Below are positions 27,947 through 35,974 of a stretch of 42,198 nt of DNA, in pieces; within the stretch, counting starts at the first letter, position 1; every line of letters starts with the position of its first letter. A program made the position numbers and the translations under genes. A model generated the notes under the pieces. It worked only from the letters and a program-made list of their open reading frames with translations. It was not told the origin of the DNA and made no database searches. The DNA comes from Paracoccaceae bacterium. Its GTDB lineage: Bacteria > Pseudomonadota > Alphaproteobacteria > Rhodobacterales > Rhodobacteraceae. The stretch covers positions 1-42,198 of the forward strand of contig JAFGXY010000037.1 of assembly GCA_016936395.1 (NCBI GenBank), written 5' to 3'.

Positions 27947-28414
27947 CTACCGCAGCGACAAGCCGAACCAGCGCCCGGTGCGCCGGGTCCAGTCGGTGAA
28001 GGTGTCACCAAACAGGTCATGCAACAGCGCCTCTTCGGGCAGGATAAATCGCCGCTGGATCAGCAGCATGAAGCCGAACACCAAAGGCGCCGCCAAAGGC
28101 ACATCCCAATACAGGATCACCCCCGACAGGATCAGCGCATCGGCCAGATAGATCGGGTTGCGCGACAGCCGGAACACGCCAGTGGTGACCAGCGCCGAAG
28201 GCCGTTCGTGCGGAATCACCGTGGTGCGTTTCAGCACCATCTGGCTGCCCGCGATCGCCGTCAGCCCCAGCCCGAAGATCACCATGGCCGCCCCCACTGC
28301 CTGACCGGCCGGGCCGAACAGTCCCACGGGTGCCAGCCGGTCCAGCAGCCAGACCAGCGCAAGGGTGCCCATCAGCCAGACCGGCGGCAGATCAATCAGG
28401 CGCGTCAGCTTCAT
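27947..28414 (-). CDS. Isoprenylcysteine carboxyl methyltransferase-like membrane protein
   Basis: A 155-residue integral membrane protein with three to four membrane segments. The segment TGVFRLSRNPIYLAD and the later RRFILPEEALLHDLFGDTF match the ICMT/PEMT-type methyltransferase core (R-x-P-x-Y and a conserved Glu-Glu before the C-terminus). Bacterial members have mostly unknown substrates. The ATG at 28414 forms an ATGA overlap with the stop of the upstream rhodanese gene, so the two are cotranslated. The frame remains open upstream but only as a shadow of that gene. Confidence 0.78.
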   Translation of the reverse strand: MKLTRLIDLPPVWLMGTLALVWLLDRLAPVGLFGPAGQAVGAAMVIFGLGLTAIAGSQMVLKRTTVIPHERPSALVTTGVFRLSRNPIYLADALILSGVILYWDVPLAAPLVFGFMLLIQRRFILPEEALLHDLFGDTFTDWTRRTGRWFGLSLR

Positions 28415-28815
28415 GGCCGGGCCTGCCACGCGGTGATACTGCCTTGCAGCGCCACAACATTGTCGCGCCCCATAACCCGCGCGGCAAAGGCCGCCTGCGC
28501 CGACAGGCTGCCGGTGTTGCAATAGAGCACAACCAGACCATCGGTCGGCAACTCGTCCAGCCGGCCCGGGATTTCGCGCCATTCGATGTGGCTGGCCCCG
28601 GCAATCGCCCCCGCCGCAAACTCGGCCGTCGATCTGGTGTCGATGAAATGCACAGAAGGCAGCAGATCGGCGGTGATCTGCTCGGCCAGAATGATGCCCG
28701 CGTCGTAAGGCGCAAAGTCCATGTAGCCGATGATTGCCTCGGCCACGTCATCGGCGCAGGCCGCACCCGCCGCCAGAAACACGCCAAGCGCCAAGGCCAG
28801 ACCAACTGTTCGCAT
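28411..28815 (-). CDS. Secreted rhodanese-like domain protein
   Basis: A 134-residue protein with an N-terminal signal peptide (about 1-21, ending GAACA before DD) and a single rhodanese domain. The putative catalytic Cys99 is in VLYCNTGSLS, and the FIDTRSTAEFAAGAI segment is the typical rhodanese N-terminal part. Periplasmic single-domain rhodaneses handle sulfane sulfur, but the active-site loop here is not diagnostic of a substrate. The ATG at 28815 has GGGGA upstream. The frame extends far upstream opposite kynU; that part is not coding. It is coupled to the downstream ICMT-like gene. Confidence 0.8.
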   Translation of the reverse strand: MRTVGLALALGVFLAAGAACADDVAEAIIGYMDFAPYDAGIILAEQITADLLPSVHFIDTRSTAEFAAGAIAGASHIEWREIPGRLDELPTDGLVVLYCNTGSLSAQAAFAARVMGRDNVVALQGSITAWQARP

Positions 28816-28950
28816 GCTTTCCCCGCCCGGCGTCTTCAGCGCGTCCAGATAGCGCCAACAGGGGGGCGGTGGCAACGGGATATCGCGCCGCATCCTGCTT
28901 GCGCATGGCGCGTCTTTGGGCAAACTGGCACAAAATCTGCTGGAGCCCGC

Positions 28951-30144
28951 ATGACCGATTTCACCGCCACCCGCGCCCTGTTCCACCTGCCCGACGGGGT
29001 GATCTATCTGGATGGCAACTCGTTGGGGCCAATGCCGAAAGCCGCCGCCGGGCGAGTTGCGGCCTGCGTGACCGACGAATGGGGCGACATGTTGATCCGG
29101 GGCTGGAACGGTGCCGGCTGGATGGACCAGCCCAGCCGCCTTGGCGACCGCATCGCCCGGCTGATCGGGGCCGAGGCGGGCAGCGTGGTCTTGGGCGATA
29201 CGCTGTCGATCAAGGTCTATCAGGCACTGGCCGCGGCACTGGAGATGGTGCCCGACCGCAGGGTGATCTTGTCCGACACCGGCAATTTCCCGTCTGATCT
29301 GTATGTGGCCGAAGGGCTGTGCCGGACCCTTGGCGACGGCTATCGTCTGGTGACCGTCGCACCCGAAGCGGTGGCCGACGCGATGGACGATTCGGTGGCC
29401 GTGCTGATGATCACGCAGGTCGATTATCGCAGCGGGCGGATGCATGACATGGCGGCGCTCACCGCCCGCGCCCATGCGGCGGGGGCGCGGGTGGTCTGGG
29501 ATCTGGCGCATTCGGCGGGGGCGGTTCCGGTGAACGTGGCCGGATGCGAGGCCGATTTCGCGGTGGGCTGCACCTACAAATACCTCAATTCCGGCCCCGG
29601 CGGCCCGGCTTTCATCTATGTCGCCCCCCGGCATCAGGACCACGCCCGCCCTGCCCTGTCGGGCTGGCTGGGGCACGCGGCACCCTTTGACTTCGAGCCG
29701 CACTATCGCCCCGGTGCGGGAATTGAGCGGATGCGCGTCGGCACCCCGCCGGTGCTGCAACTCGCAGCACTCGAGGCCAGCCTTGAGATCTGGGACGCGG
29801 TCGATATGGCCACCCTGCGCGCAAGGTCGGTGGCACTGTGCGAGGCGTTCATTGCCGGGGTCGAGGCCACCTGCCCGGACCTGACCCTTGCCTCGCCCCG
29901 TGACGCAGCCCTGCGCGGCAGTCAGGTCAGTTGGTCCCATCCCGAAGGCTATGCCATCATGCAGGCGCTGATCGCGCGCGGCGTGATCGGCGATTTCCGC
30001 GCGCCCGATATCTTGCGCTTTGGCTTTACCCCGCTTTACACCAGCGATGCCGATGTGTCGGGCGCGGTGGCCGCCCTGTCCGACATAATGGCAAACCGCG
30101 CCTGGGACCGGCCCGAGTTCCGGGCACGGGCCCGGGTGACCTGA
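28951..30144 (+). CDS. kynU: Kynureninase
   Basis: PLP-dependent kynureninase, 397 residues, which cleaves kynurenine to anthranilate and alanine in tryptophan catabolism. Family features are YLDGNSLGPMP at 19-29, GDTLSIKVY at 82-90, the PLP-contacting Asp in VVWDLAHSAG (D184) and the Schiff-base lysine K210 in GCTYKYLNSGPGG. The late segment LRFGFTPLYTSDADV is also typical. GGAG upstream supports the ATG at 28951. No other kynurenine-pathway gene is adjacent, so it stands alone here. Confidence 0.94.
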   Translation: MTDFTATRALFHLPDGVIYLDGNSLGPMPKAAAGRVAACVTDEWGDMLIRGWNGAGWMDQPSRLGDRIARLIGAEAGSVVLGDTLSIKVYQALAAALEMVPDRRVILSDTGNFPSDLYVAEGLCRTLGDGYRLVTVAPEAVADAMDDSVAVLMITQVDYRSGRMHDMAALTARAHAAGARVVWDLAHSAGAVPVNVAGCEADFAVGCTYKYLNSGPGGPAFIYVAPRHQDHARPALSGWLGHAAPFDFEPHYRPGAGIERMRVGTPPVLQLAALEASLEIWDAVDMATLRARSVALCEAFIAGVEATCPDLTLASPRDAALRGSQVSWSHPEGYAIMQALIARGVIGDFRAPDILRFGFTPLYTSDADVSGAVAALSDIMANRAWDRPEFRARARVT

Positions 30145-30308
30145 CCGGCCCAGATCACGCCTTCGTTGCCCTGCGGCCCGGTAAAACGCCGCCAATACCA
30201 CGCTGGATGCGACATCAGGGCGCGGAGGGCTTTGACGTCGTTTCGTGCCTGAGATAAGGTCACCTGCGGTATCCAGGGCTTTTGCGCCGATCGAACGGGA
30301 TTGTAACG

Positions 30309-31367
30309 ATGTCAGATTTCATGCACCGGGCCTTGCTTGCCGTCACCATGACGGCATGCGTGTCGGCCTGCGTGCCCACCACAACGACCTCCACCACCTC
30401 GACCGAACCCGCCAGCGTGCCGGTCACCGACGTTTATCTGGCAACTGCGGATAACGGCTTTGCCGTGCCTGCCGTGCCCGCTGAAAAAGTCCCCGATGAA
30501 TTTGAGCGTCAGGTTGTCGATTACCCGTCGACCGAGGCACCGGGCACCGTGGTGATCAATCCGGCGTCCAAGCATCTGTATTTCATCACCGGCAAGAACA
30601 AGGCCATCCGCTATGGCATCGCCGTCGGCGCGGCGGGCTTTCAATGGTCGGGTGAGGCCTTGGTCACCAACCGTCGGCCCTGGCCGACCTGGACCCCGCC
30701 GAAAGAGATGATCGAACGCAAGCCCGAACTGTCGAAATGGGAAAAAGGCCAGCCCGGCGGCCCCACCAATCCCTTGGGCGCGCGGGCGCTGTATCTGACC
30801 ACCAACGGCGTCGATTATGGCTACCGCATCCACGGCACGCCCGACTGGTGGTCGATCGGCAAGAACGCCTCGTCAGGCTGCATCCGCATGATCAACCAGG
30901 ACGTGATGGATCTTTACGCCCGCGTGCCGGACGGCGCCAAGGTTATCGTGCTGACCGCCGATGGCCGGCTGCCCAAGGGGCTAAGCCTGCCGCCACCGGC
31001 ACCGGTCAAGAAAGAGCCCGCCCAGCCGGCCCCTGCCGTGGCGCAGGCCGATGACGCGGCCGCCCAGCCGGTTCCCGCCGCAGTGACGGCCCCGGTCAGC
31101 GGCCCGATGCCCGAAGCACCCGTCCCGGCTCTGGACCCGGCGGTGCCATCAGCCCTTTCGCCTGCGCCCTCTGCCGGGCCCACACCAACCGGCACGCCGC
31201 CCGCGGTCGATCCTGTCGCCCCCGCGGCCCCGGCGGCACCCGCCGCGGTATCCGCGCCGGTGCTGACAGCGCCGCCCTCGGTCACACCGGCACCAGCACC
31301 GGCAGCCACACCCGCCGCCCCGGCCTGCGCCGTGCCGCTGGTCAACGGGGTTTGCCCCAAGGCGTAA
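30309..31367 (+). CDS. L,D-transpeptidase (YkuD) lipoprotein with Pro/Ala-rich tail
   Basis: A 352-residue envelope protein. A lipobox-like VSAC places the lipidated cysteine at residue 21. The YkuD domain spans about 78-217 with the catalytic signature HGTPDWWSIGKNASSGCIRM (H175, C191). Such enzymes form 3-3 peptidoglycan cross-links or attach proteins to peptidoglycan. After the domain there is a ~130-residue low-complexity tail rich in Pro, Ala and Val, ending CAVPLVNGVCPKA with a possible disulfide pair. I took the ATG at 30309, since the preceding nine codons add nothing to the signal peptide. The upstream gene is kynU; the downstream gene is convergent. Confidence 0.85.
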   Translation: MSDFMHRALLAVTMTACVSACVPTTTTSTTSTEPASVPVTDVYLATADNGFAVPAVPAEKVPDEFERQVVDYPSTEAPGTVVINPASKHLYFITGKNKAIRYGIAVGAAGFQWSGEALVTNRRPWPTWTPPKEMIERKPELSKWEKGQPGGPTNPLGARALYLTTNGVDYGYRIHGTPDWWSIGKNASSGCIRMINQDVMDLYARVPDGAKVIVLTADGRLPKGLSLPPPAPVKKEPAQPAPAVAQADDAAAQPVPAAVTAPVSGPMPEAPVPALDPAVPSALSPAPSAGPTPTGTPPAVDPVAPAAPAAPAAVSAPVLTAPPSVTPAPAPAATPAAPACAVPLVNGVCPKA

Positions 31368-31381
31368 GGTCGCCCCCGCAA

Positions 31382-31427
31382 ATCAGGGCGCTGCATCCCA
31401 CCCGACGCAGTGCCTGCGCGCCCTGAT
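31382..31427. terminator. Long inverted repeat between convergent genes
   Basis: Perfect 10-bp inverted repeat ATCAGGGCGC (31382-31391) / GCGCCCTGAT (31418-31427) with a 26-base loop, between the L,D-transpeptidase stop and the convergent amidotransferase-like stop. Repeat copy C follows immediately. It may end transcription from the left; the long loop and lack of a T run make it uncertain. Confidence 0.4.
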
Positions 31428-31429
31428 GA

Positions 31430-31462
31430 TTTGCTGCTTTGCCAAATACTCCCGCCGGAGGC
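31430..31462 (-). repeat. Short intergenic repeat, copy C
   Basis: On the minus strand it reads GCCTCCGGCGGGAGTATTTG then GCAAAGCAGCAAA, nearly identical to copy A and closely similar to B2. It lies 28 bases beyond the 3' end of the amidotransferase-like gene, in the same orientation as that gene, as copy B2 does not. Confidence 0.75.
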
Positions 31463-31490
31463 TTCTGCCCGACCGGCCCGCGCAGCCGTT

Positions 31491-32300
31491 TCAGGCCATG
31501 CGCGCCAAGGCAGGCCGCACCCCGGCGGCCCAATTGGCCGCCGCTGCGCCAAAGGCGGCAAACAGCGGCCGTGACACCGGGTCACCAGCCGCGTTCCATT
31601 CCGGGTGCCATTGCACCGACAGGGTAAAGCCCGGCGCGTCCTGCACGTAAATCGCCTCGGGCGTGCCATCGGGGGCAAGGCCATCAACCACGATGCGCGG
31701 GCCGGGTCGGTCGATGCCCTGACCGTGCAGCGAATTGGTCATCACCTCTTCGGCCCCCATCAACCGGTGAAACACCCCGCCCGGCGTGAACCGTACCGGA
31801 TGGCGCAGCGCGAATTTTTCCTCCAACGACCCGTCGGGCGGCATGCGGTGGTTCATCCGGCCCGGCAGATCGCGAATCTCGGGGTGCAGCGTGCCCCCCA
31901 TGGCCACGTTCACCTCTTGAAAGCCGCGACAGATGCCGATGATCGGTTGCCCGCGTTCGACGCAGGCCCGCACCAGCGGCAGGGTGATCGCATCGCGACA
32001 GCGGTCAAAAGCACCATGGGCCGGGGTCTCCGACGCCCCATATTCGCTGGGATGCACATTGGGCCGCCCGCCGGTCAGCAGAAAACCGTCGCACAGCTCC
32101 AGCAGGTCATCCACCGACACAAGGCGCGGGTCCGAAGGGATGATGATCGGCAGACAACCCGACACTTCGGCCACCGCCTGCGAATTCATCGTGCCCCCGG
32201 CGTGGACCGGATAGGACGAGTCCAGCAGGTTCATGTTGCCGATGATCCCGACAACGGGGCGGCGCAAGGCGTGTCTTGCAGATGGGGCGCTGATGTCCAT
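31491..32300 (-). CDS. Gamma-glutamyl-gamma-aminobutyrate hydrolase family protein
   Basis: A 269-residue class I glutamine-amidotransferase-like hydrolase (peptidase C26, PuuD family). The catalytic cysteine is C124 in GICRGFQEVN, and the His/Glu pair is H232 and E234 in QWHPEW. LTGGRPNVHPSEYG at 75-88 is typical of the family. PuuD releases GABA from gamma-glutamyl-GABA in putrescine degradation, but no other polyamine gene is nearby, so the substrate is open. The ATG at 32300 is taken because the protein from there fits the family; codons upstream to 32351 look non-coding. Confidence 0.86.
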   Translation of the reverse strand: MDISAPSARHALRRPVVGIIGNMNLLDSSYPVHAGGTMNSQAVAEVSGCLPIIIPSDPRLVSVDDLLELCDGFLLTGGRPNVHPSEYGASETPAHGAFDRCRDAITLPLVRACVERGQPIIGICRGFQEVNVAMGGTLHPEIRDLPGRMNHRMPPDGSLEEKFALRHPVRFTPGGVFHRLMGAEEVMTNSLHGQGIDRPGPRIVVDGLAPDGTPEAIYVQDAPGFTLSVQWHPEWNAAGDPVSRPLFAAFGAAAANWAAGVRPALARMA

Positions 32301-32470
32301 TGTTTGATAGTAAGACGAAATGCCCCGTGGGCCAAGTCTGCACCTGCGCACAAGTCTGTTTCAGCGGCGCATATTTGCGGCCAGCCGCTTGTGCCGGCGG
32401 GCTGACAGCTTGGTGATTTGCTTTCCCCGCGCGAAAGGGCAGATCAAAGCAACACCAAATGGAGGACACC

Positions 32471-32803
32471 ATGAACACACCCTTGCTTGCCGCCGCCATC
32501 CTTACCGCTCTGGCCCTGCCGCTGGCCGCGCAGACCATGGACCATTCGGCCCATTCCGGGCACACAATGGCCGCCCCTGACAGCCCATCCTCAAAGGCCT
32601 ATGCCGAGGCCAATGCCAAGATGCATGCCGATATGGCGGTGCCGTTCACCGGCGATGCCGATGTCGATTTCATCGCAGGCATGATCCCGCACCATCAGGG
32701 CGCGGTCGACATGGCGCGGATCGTGCTGGAACACGGCAAGGACCCAGCCGTGCGCAAGCTGGCCGAAACGATCATCGCCAGCCAAGAGGCCGAGATCGCC
32801 TAG
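32471..32803 (+). CDS. DUF305 family periplasmic protein, C-terminus cut by amber codon
   Basis: A short secreted protein: signal peptide about 1-20 (LALPLAA before QTMDHS), a His/Met-rich N-terminal stretch, then a DUF305 domain with FIAGMIPHHQGAVDMA (H74, H75). GGAGG at 32461-32465 sets the ATG. DUF305 proteins are ferritin-like helical bundles often found with copper-handling genes. Translation stops at TAG (32801-32803) after EAEIA, where family members normally continue with about ten more residues. In the same frame MTDWLAQNAK follows, ending at TAA (32834-32836). A single C-to-T change (CAG to TAG) would explain this. The product of 110 residues may still fold, losing only part of the last helix. 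Confidence 0.83.
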   Translation: MNTPLLAAAILTALALPLAAQTMDHSAHSGHTMAAPDSPSSKAYAEANAKMHADMAVPFTGDADVDFIAGMIPHHQGAVDMARIVLEHGKDPAVRKLAETIIASQEAEIA

Positions 32804-32839
32804 ATGACCGACTGGCTGGCCCAGAACGCAAAGTAAGCG

Positions 32840-34066
32840 TCAGCGCACCGAGATGACCCGCACCGCGGCATCCAAGGCGCCCGGTCCATGCGGAATGTCC
32901 AGCGCGACCAGACCCGCCTCCATCACCGCCAGGGCGCCCAAGGTCATATGGGCGTTGACATGTCCCATATGTGCCACCCGCAGATAGCCGTGCCACTCGG
33001 GCTCGGACGGGGCCGCCATGCCAAGGCCAATGCCCAGCGTCACGCCCGCCTGTGTTTCTGTCCAGGTCCGCAGGCGGGTGGCGTCAGGGGCGCCAAAGCG
33101 CGCCGCTGTCACCGCGCGGGACCGATGGTCCGGGTCAGCCACGTTCAGCCCGATGTGCGGATGGCCCTGCCCCCAGGCGTCAAAGGCAGCCCAGACGCTG
33201 CGGGCCAGCACCTCGTGCCGGGCCCAGACGTTTTCAAGGCCCTCTTCGTGCAGCAGCATGGTCAGCGCCTCGCGCAGGCCAAACAGGTGGTGCGTGGGGG
33301 CGGTGCCATCCCAATACTGCCAGAATTCCTCGGGTTCCGACCGTTTGCGCCAGTCCCAATAGGGGCTGCGCAGGTCGGATGTTTCGCAAACCTGCCGAGC
33401 CTTTTCCGAAAACCAGACAAGGCCCATGCCGGGCGGCGTCATCAGCCCCTTCTGGCTGCCTGCCACCGTCACATCGACGCCCCATGCATCCATGTGGTAT
33501 TCATCGCAGGCCAGCGACGCGATGCAATCCACCGCCAGCAGCGCCGGGTGGCGGGCCGCATCCATCGCCGCGCGCAAGGCGGGCACATCGGTGCGGATGG
33601 AACTTGCGGTATCGACATGCGTGGTCAGCACCGCCTTGATCCGGCCCTCGCGGTCGTCGCGCAGGCGCGCCTCGACACGGGCCATGTCGACGGGCGTGGA
33701 TTTGCCGAAATCCATCACCTCGACCTGCACCCCCATTGCCCGCGCGCTGTCGGCCCAGGACAGACCAAAGCGCCCGGTCGCCAGCACCAGCGCGTGATCG
33801 CCGCGGCTGAACATGTTGGCATTGGCTGCTTCCCACACCGCATGGCCGTTGCCGATATAGGCCGCCACATGCTGCACGGTTCCCGCCACCGCCCGCAGGT
33901 CAGGCCACATCGCCGCCACCATGTCGGGCAAGGCCCCGGCATAGATGTTGGGGGCCGGGCGGTGCATCGCCGACAATACCCGGTCGGGCATCACCGACGG
34001 GCCGGGAATGGCAAGGTAGGGGCGACCATGCGACAGGTCGGGGCGGGGGGCGTTCGATTGTGTCAT
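32840..34066 (-). CDS. Class V aminotransferase (serine-glyoxylate/alanine-glyoxylate type)
   Basis: A 408-residue PLP-dependent transaminase. It opens IPGPSVMPDRVLSAM, usual for this class; the PLP Asp is D180 in LLAVDCIASL and the Schiff-base lysine is K206 in AGSQKGLMTPPGMG. Serine-glyoxylate aminotransferase (serine cycle, photorespiration) is the nearest textbook enzyme, but pyridoxamine-pyruvate transaminase and related enzymes share the same signatures. AAAGG lies nine bases before the ATG. It is convergent with DUF305 (three bases after that gene's ancestral stop) and divergent from the ABC exporter. Confidence 0.83.
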   Translation of the reverse strand: MTQSNAPRPDLSHGRPYLAIPGPSVMPDRVLSAMHRPAPNIYAGALPDMVAAMWPDLRAVAGTVQHVAAYIGNGHAVWEAANANMFSRGDHALVLATGRFGLSWADSARAMGVQVEVMDFGKSTPVDMARVEARLRDDREGRIKAVLTTHVDTASSIRTDVPALRAAMDAARHPALLAVDCIASLACDEYHMDAWGVDVTVAGSQKGLMTPPGMGLVWFSEKARQVCETSDLRSPYWDWRKRSEPEEFWQYWDGTAPTHHLFGLREALTMLLHEEGLENVWARHEVLARSVWAAFDAWGQGHPHIGLNVADPDHRSRAVTAARFGAPDATRLRTWTETQAGVTLGIGLGMAAPSEPEWHGYLRVAHMGHVNAHMTLGALAVMEAGLVALDIPHGPGALDAAVRVISVR

Positions 34067-34174
34067 GTCAGGCAGCCTTTCGTTGCGCCCCCATCGCTAG
34101 GGCCTGACCGGCGCAAGGTCAACGGGCCGCAGGTGGCATTGCAGCGGCCCGTCGTTTCGCGCTAGATCAAGGCC

Positions 34175-35974
34175 ATGGAACACAAATCCGCACCGCCAGA
34201 CGAAGCCCCACCCCCACCCGGGGCATCGCAGGGCGACCGCGCGCTGATCGGCTGGTTCTGGCGCCGCTATCTGCGGTCGCAGGCCCCGATGCTGGCACTG
34301 GCCTTTGTGATCATGGTGATCGAAGGCAGCACGCTGGGCGCGCTGTCCTATATGCTGGAGCCATTGTTCGATCAGGTGTTCAACAGCGGCAGCCAGGCTG
34401 CCCTGTTCTTGGTGGGGGGGGCGATTTTCGGCCTGTTTGCGGTGCGGGCGGTCACTTCGCTTGCGTCAAAAACCTTGCTCGCGCGCATTTCGCAGCAGGT
34501 GGCGGCGCAGATGCAAAGCGGGTTGCTGGCGCATCTGTTGCGGCTGGACATTCGGTTTTTTCAGGACAATTCACCGGGTGCGCTGATTGAGCGGGTGCAG
34601 GGCGACACGATGGCGGTGCAGGGCATCTGGATCGCGCTTCTGGCGGGCGTCGGGCGCGATGTTGTGGCGCTGGTCGGGCTGTTCGTGGTGGCGCTTTCGA
34701 TTGATCCGACGTGGACGCTGGCGGCGGTGATCGGCACACCGCTGTTGATCCTGCCCGCTGCGGTGTTGCGGCGCTATCTGCGGCGCAAGGCGATTCATCT
34801 GCGCGATCAGGCGGGCGAGCGTGCCACCCGGCTGGACGAAATCTTTCACGGCATCCAGTCGGTCAAGCTGAACCGGATGGAGGCGCATCAAAACGCGCGC
34901 TTTGGCCTGATCCTGGACCGGATCGTGCGGGCCCAAATCAAGGCCGCGATGGGGCGGGCGGTGCTGCCGTCGCTGGTCGATCTGATCACCGGCTTTGGCT
35001 TTCTGGCCGTGCTGTTGCTTGGCGGGCGCGAGGTAGCCGAAGGCACCCGCACGACCGGCGAGTTCATGGCGTTCTTCTCGGCCATGGTGCTGACCTTTCA
35101 ACCCATCCGTCGGCTGAGCGACATGGCCGGGCTGTGGCAGATCGGGGCGGCAAGCCTTGACCGTATTGCCAGCCTGCTGGCCATGGCCCCCAGCCACAAA
35201 CGCCCCGCCAGCGGGCCGATGCCCGCCAGCCTGCCGCCGCGGCTGGAGTTTTCCGATGTGCATTTCGGCTATGGCGACACAGAGGTTCTGCATGGCCTGA
35301 GCTTTGTGGCCGAGGCGGGCAAGATGACGGCGCTGGTCGGGCCATCGGGGGCAGGAAAATCGACGGTGTTTCACCTGCTGACCGGGCTGTCAGACCCGGC
35401 GCGGGGTGTGGTCAGGATCGACGGCATCGCCACCACCGATATGGTGCTGGCCGATCAGCGCGGGCTGTTTGCCTCGGTCAGCCAGGACGCGGCGCTGTTT
35501 GACGAAAGCCTGCGCGACAACCTGACCCTTGGACGTGAGGGGATCACGCAAGCGCAGATCGAGCACGCGCTGATGGTGGCGCAGGCGGCCGGGTTTGTGT
35601 CGAGCCTGCCGCAAGGTGTGGACACGCGCGTGGGACCGCGCGGCTCCAGCCTGTCGGGGGGCCAGCGTCAGCGCGTGGCCATCGCCCGCGCACTGCTGAT
35701 GGACGCCCCGGTGCTGCTGCTGGACGAGGCAACCAGCGCGCTGGACGCGGCCTCTGAGGCGGCGCTGGCCACGGCGATGCAGGCGGCGGCGGCCGGGCGC
35801 ACCACGCTGGTGATCGCGCATCGGCTGGCCACTGTGCGCCATGCCGACCGGATCGTGGTGATGGATCAGGGGCGCGCCGTCGAGGTTGGCACGCATGCGG
35901 CGCTGCTGGCCAAAGGCGGGCTTTACGCGCGCCTGAACGCGCTGCAATTCAGGGATCAGGAGGCTGTGACATGA
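34175..35974 (+). CDS. ABC exporter, fused membrane and ATPase domains (MsbA/lipid A-type)
   Basis: A 599-residue half-transporter, acting as a homodimer in the inner membrane. After a Pro-rich N-terminus, six membrane segments span about 35-330; the ATPase follows, with Walker A GPSGAGKST at 389-397, signature LSGGQRQR at 493-500 and Walker B VLLLDEATSALD near 512-523. The layout resembles MsbA and related lipid or drug exporters, without an obvious substrate clue. The stop overlaps the next start in an ATGA arrangement, coupling it to ygfZ. The ribosome site is weak. Confidence 0.86.
   Translation: MEHKSAPPDEAPPPPGASQGDRALIGWFWRRYLRSQAPMLALAFVIMVIEGSTLGALSYMLEPLFDQVFNSGSQAALFLVGGAIFGLFAVRAVTSLASKTLLARISQQVAAQMQSGLLAHLLRLDIRFFQDNSPGALIERVQGDTMAVQGIWIALLAGVGRDVVALVGLFVVALSIDPTWTLAAVIGTPLLILPAAVLRRYLRRKAIHLRDQAGERATRLDEIFHGIQSVKLNRMEAHQNARFGLILDRIVRAQIKAAMGRAVLPSLVDLITGFGFLAVLLLGGREVAEGTRTTGEFMAFFSAMVLTFQPIRRLSDMAGLWQIGAASLDRIASLLAMAPSHKRPASGPMPASLPPRLEFSDVHFGYGDTEVLHGLSFVAEAGKMTALVGPSGAGKSTVFHLLTGLSDPARGVVRIDGIATTDMVLADQRGLFASVSQDAALFDESLRDNLTLGREGITQAQIEHALMVAQAAGFVSSLPQGVDTRVGPRGSSLSGGQRQRVAIARALLMDAPVLLLDEATSALDAASEAALATAMQAAAAGRTTLVIAHRLATVRHADRIVVMDQGRAVEVGTHAALLAKGGLYARLNALQFRDQEAVT

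Noticed and set aside
28816..30201. Upstream extension of the rhodanese frame opposite kynU (596 residues in total)
   Set aside because: Only the last 134 residues look like protein, with a signal peptide and a ribosome site at 28815; the rest is antisense to kynureninase.
32801..32836. Separate small gene starting at the ATG right after the DUF305 amber codon
   Set aside because: Only ten codons, in frame with DUF305 and matching the expected end of that family, so it is the severed tail rather than a new gene.
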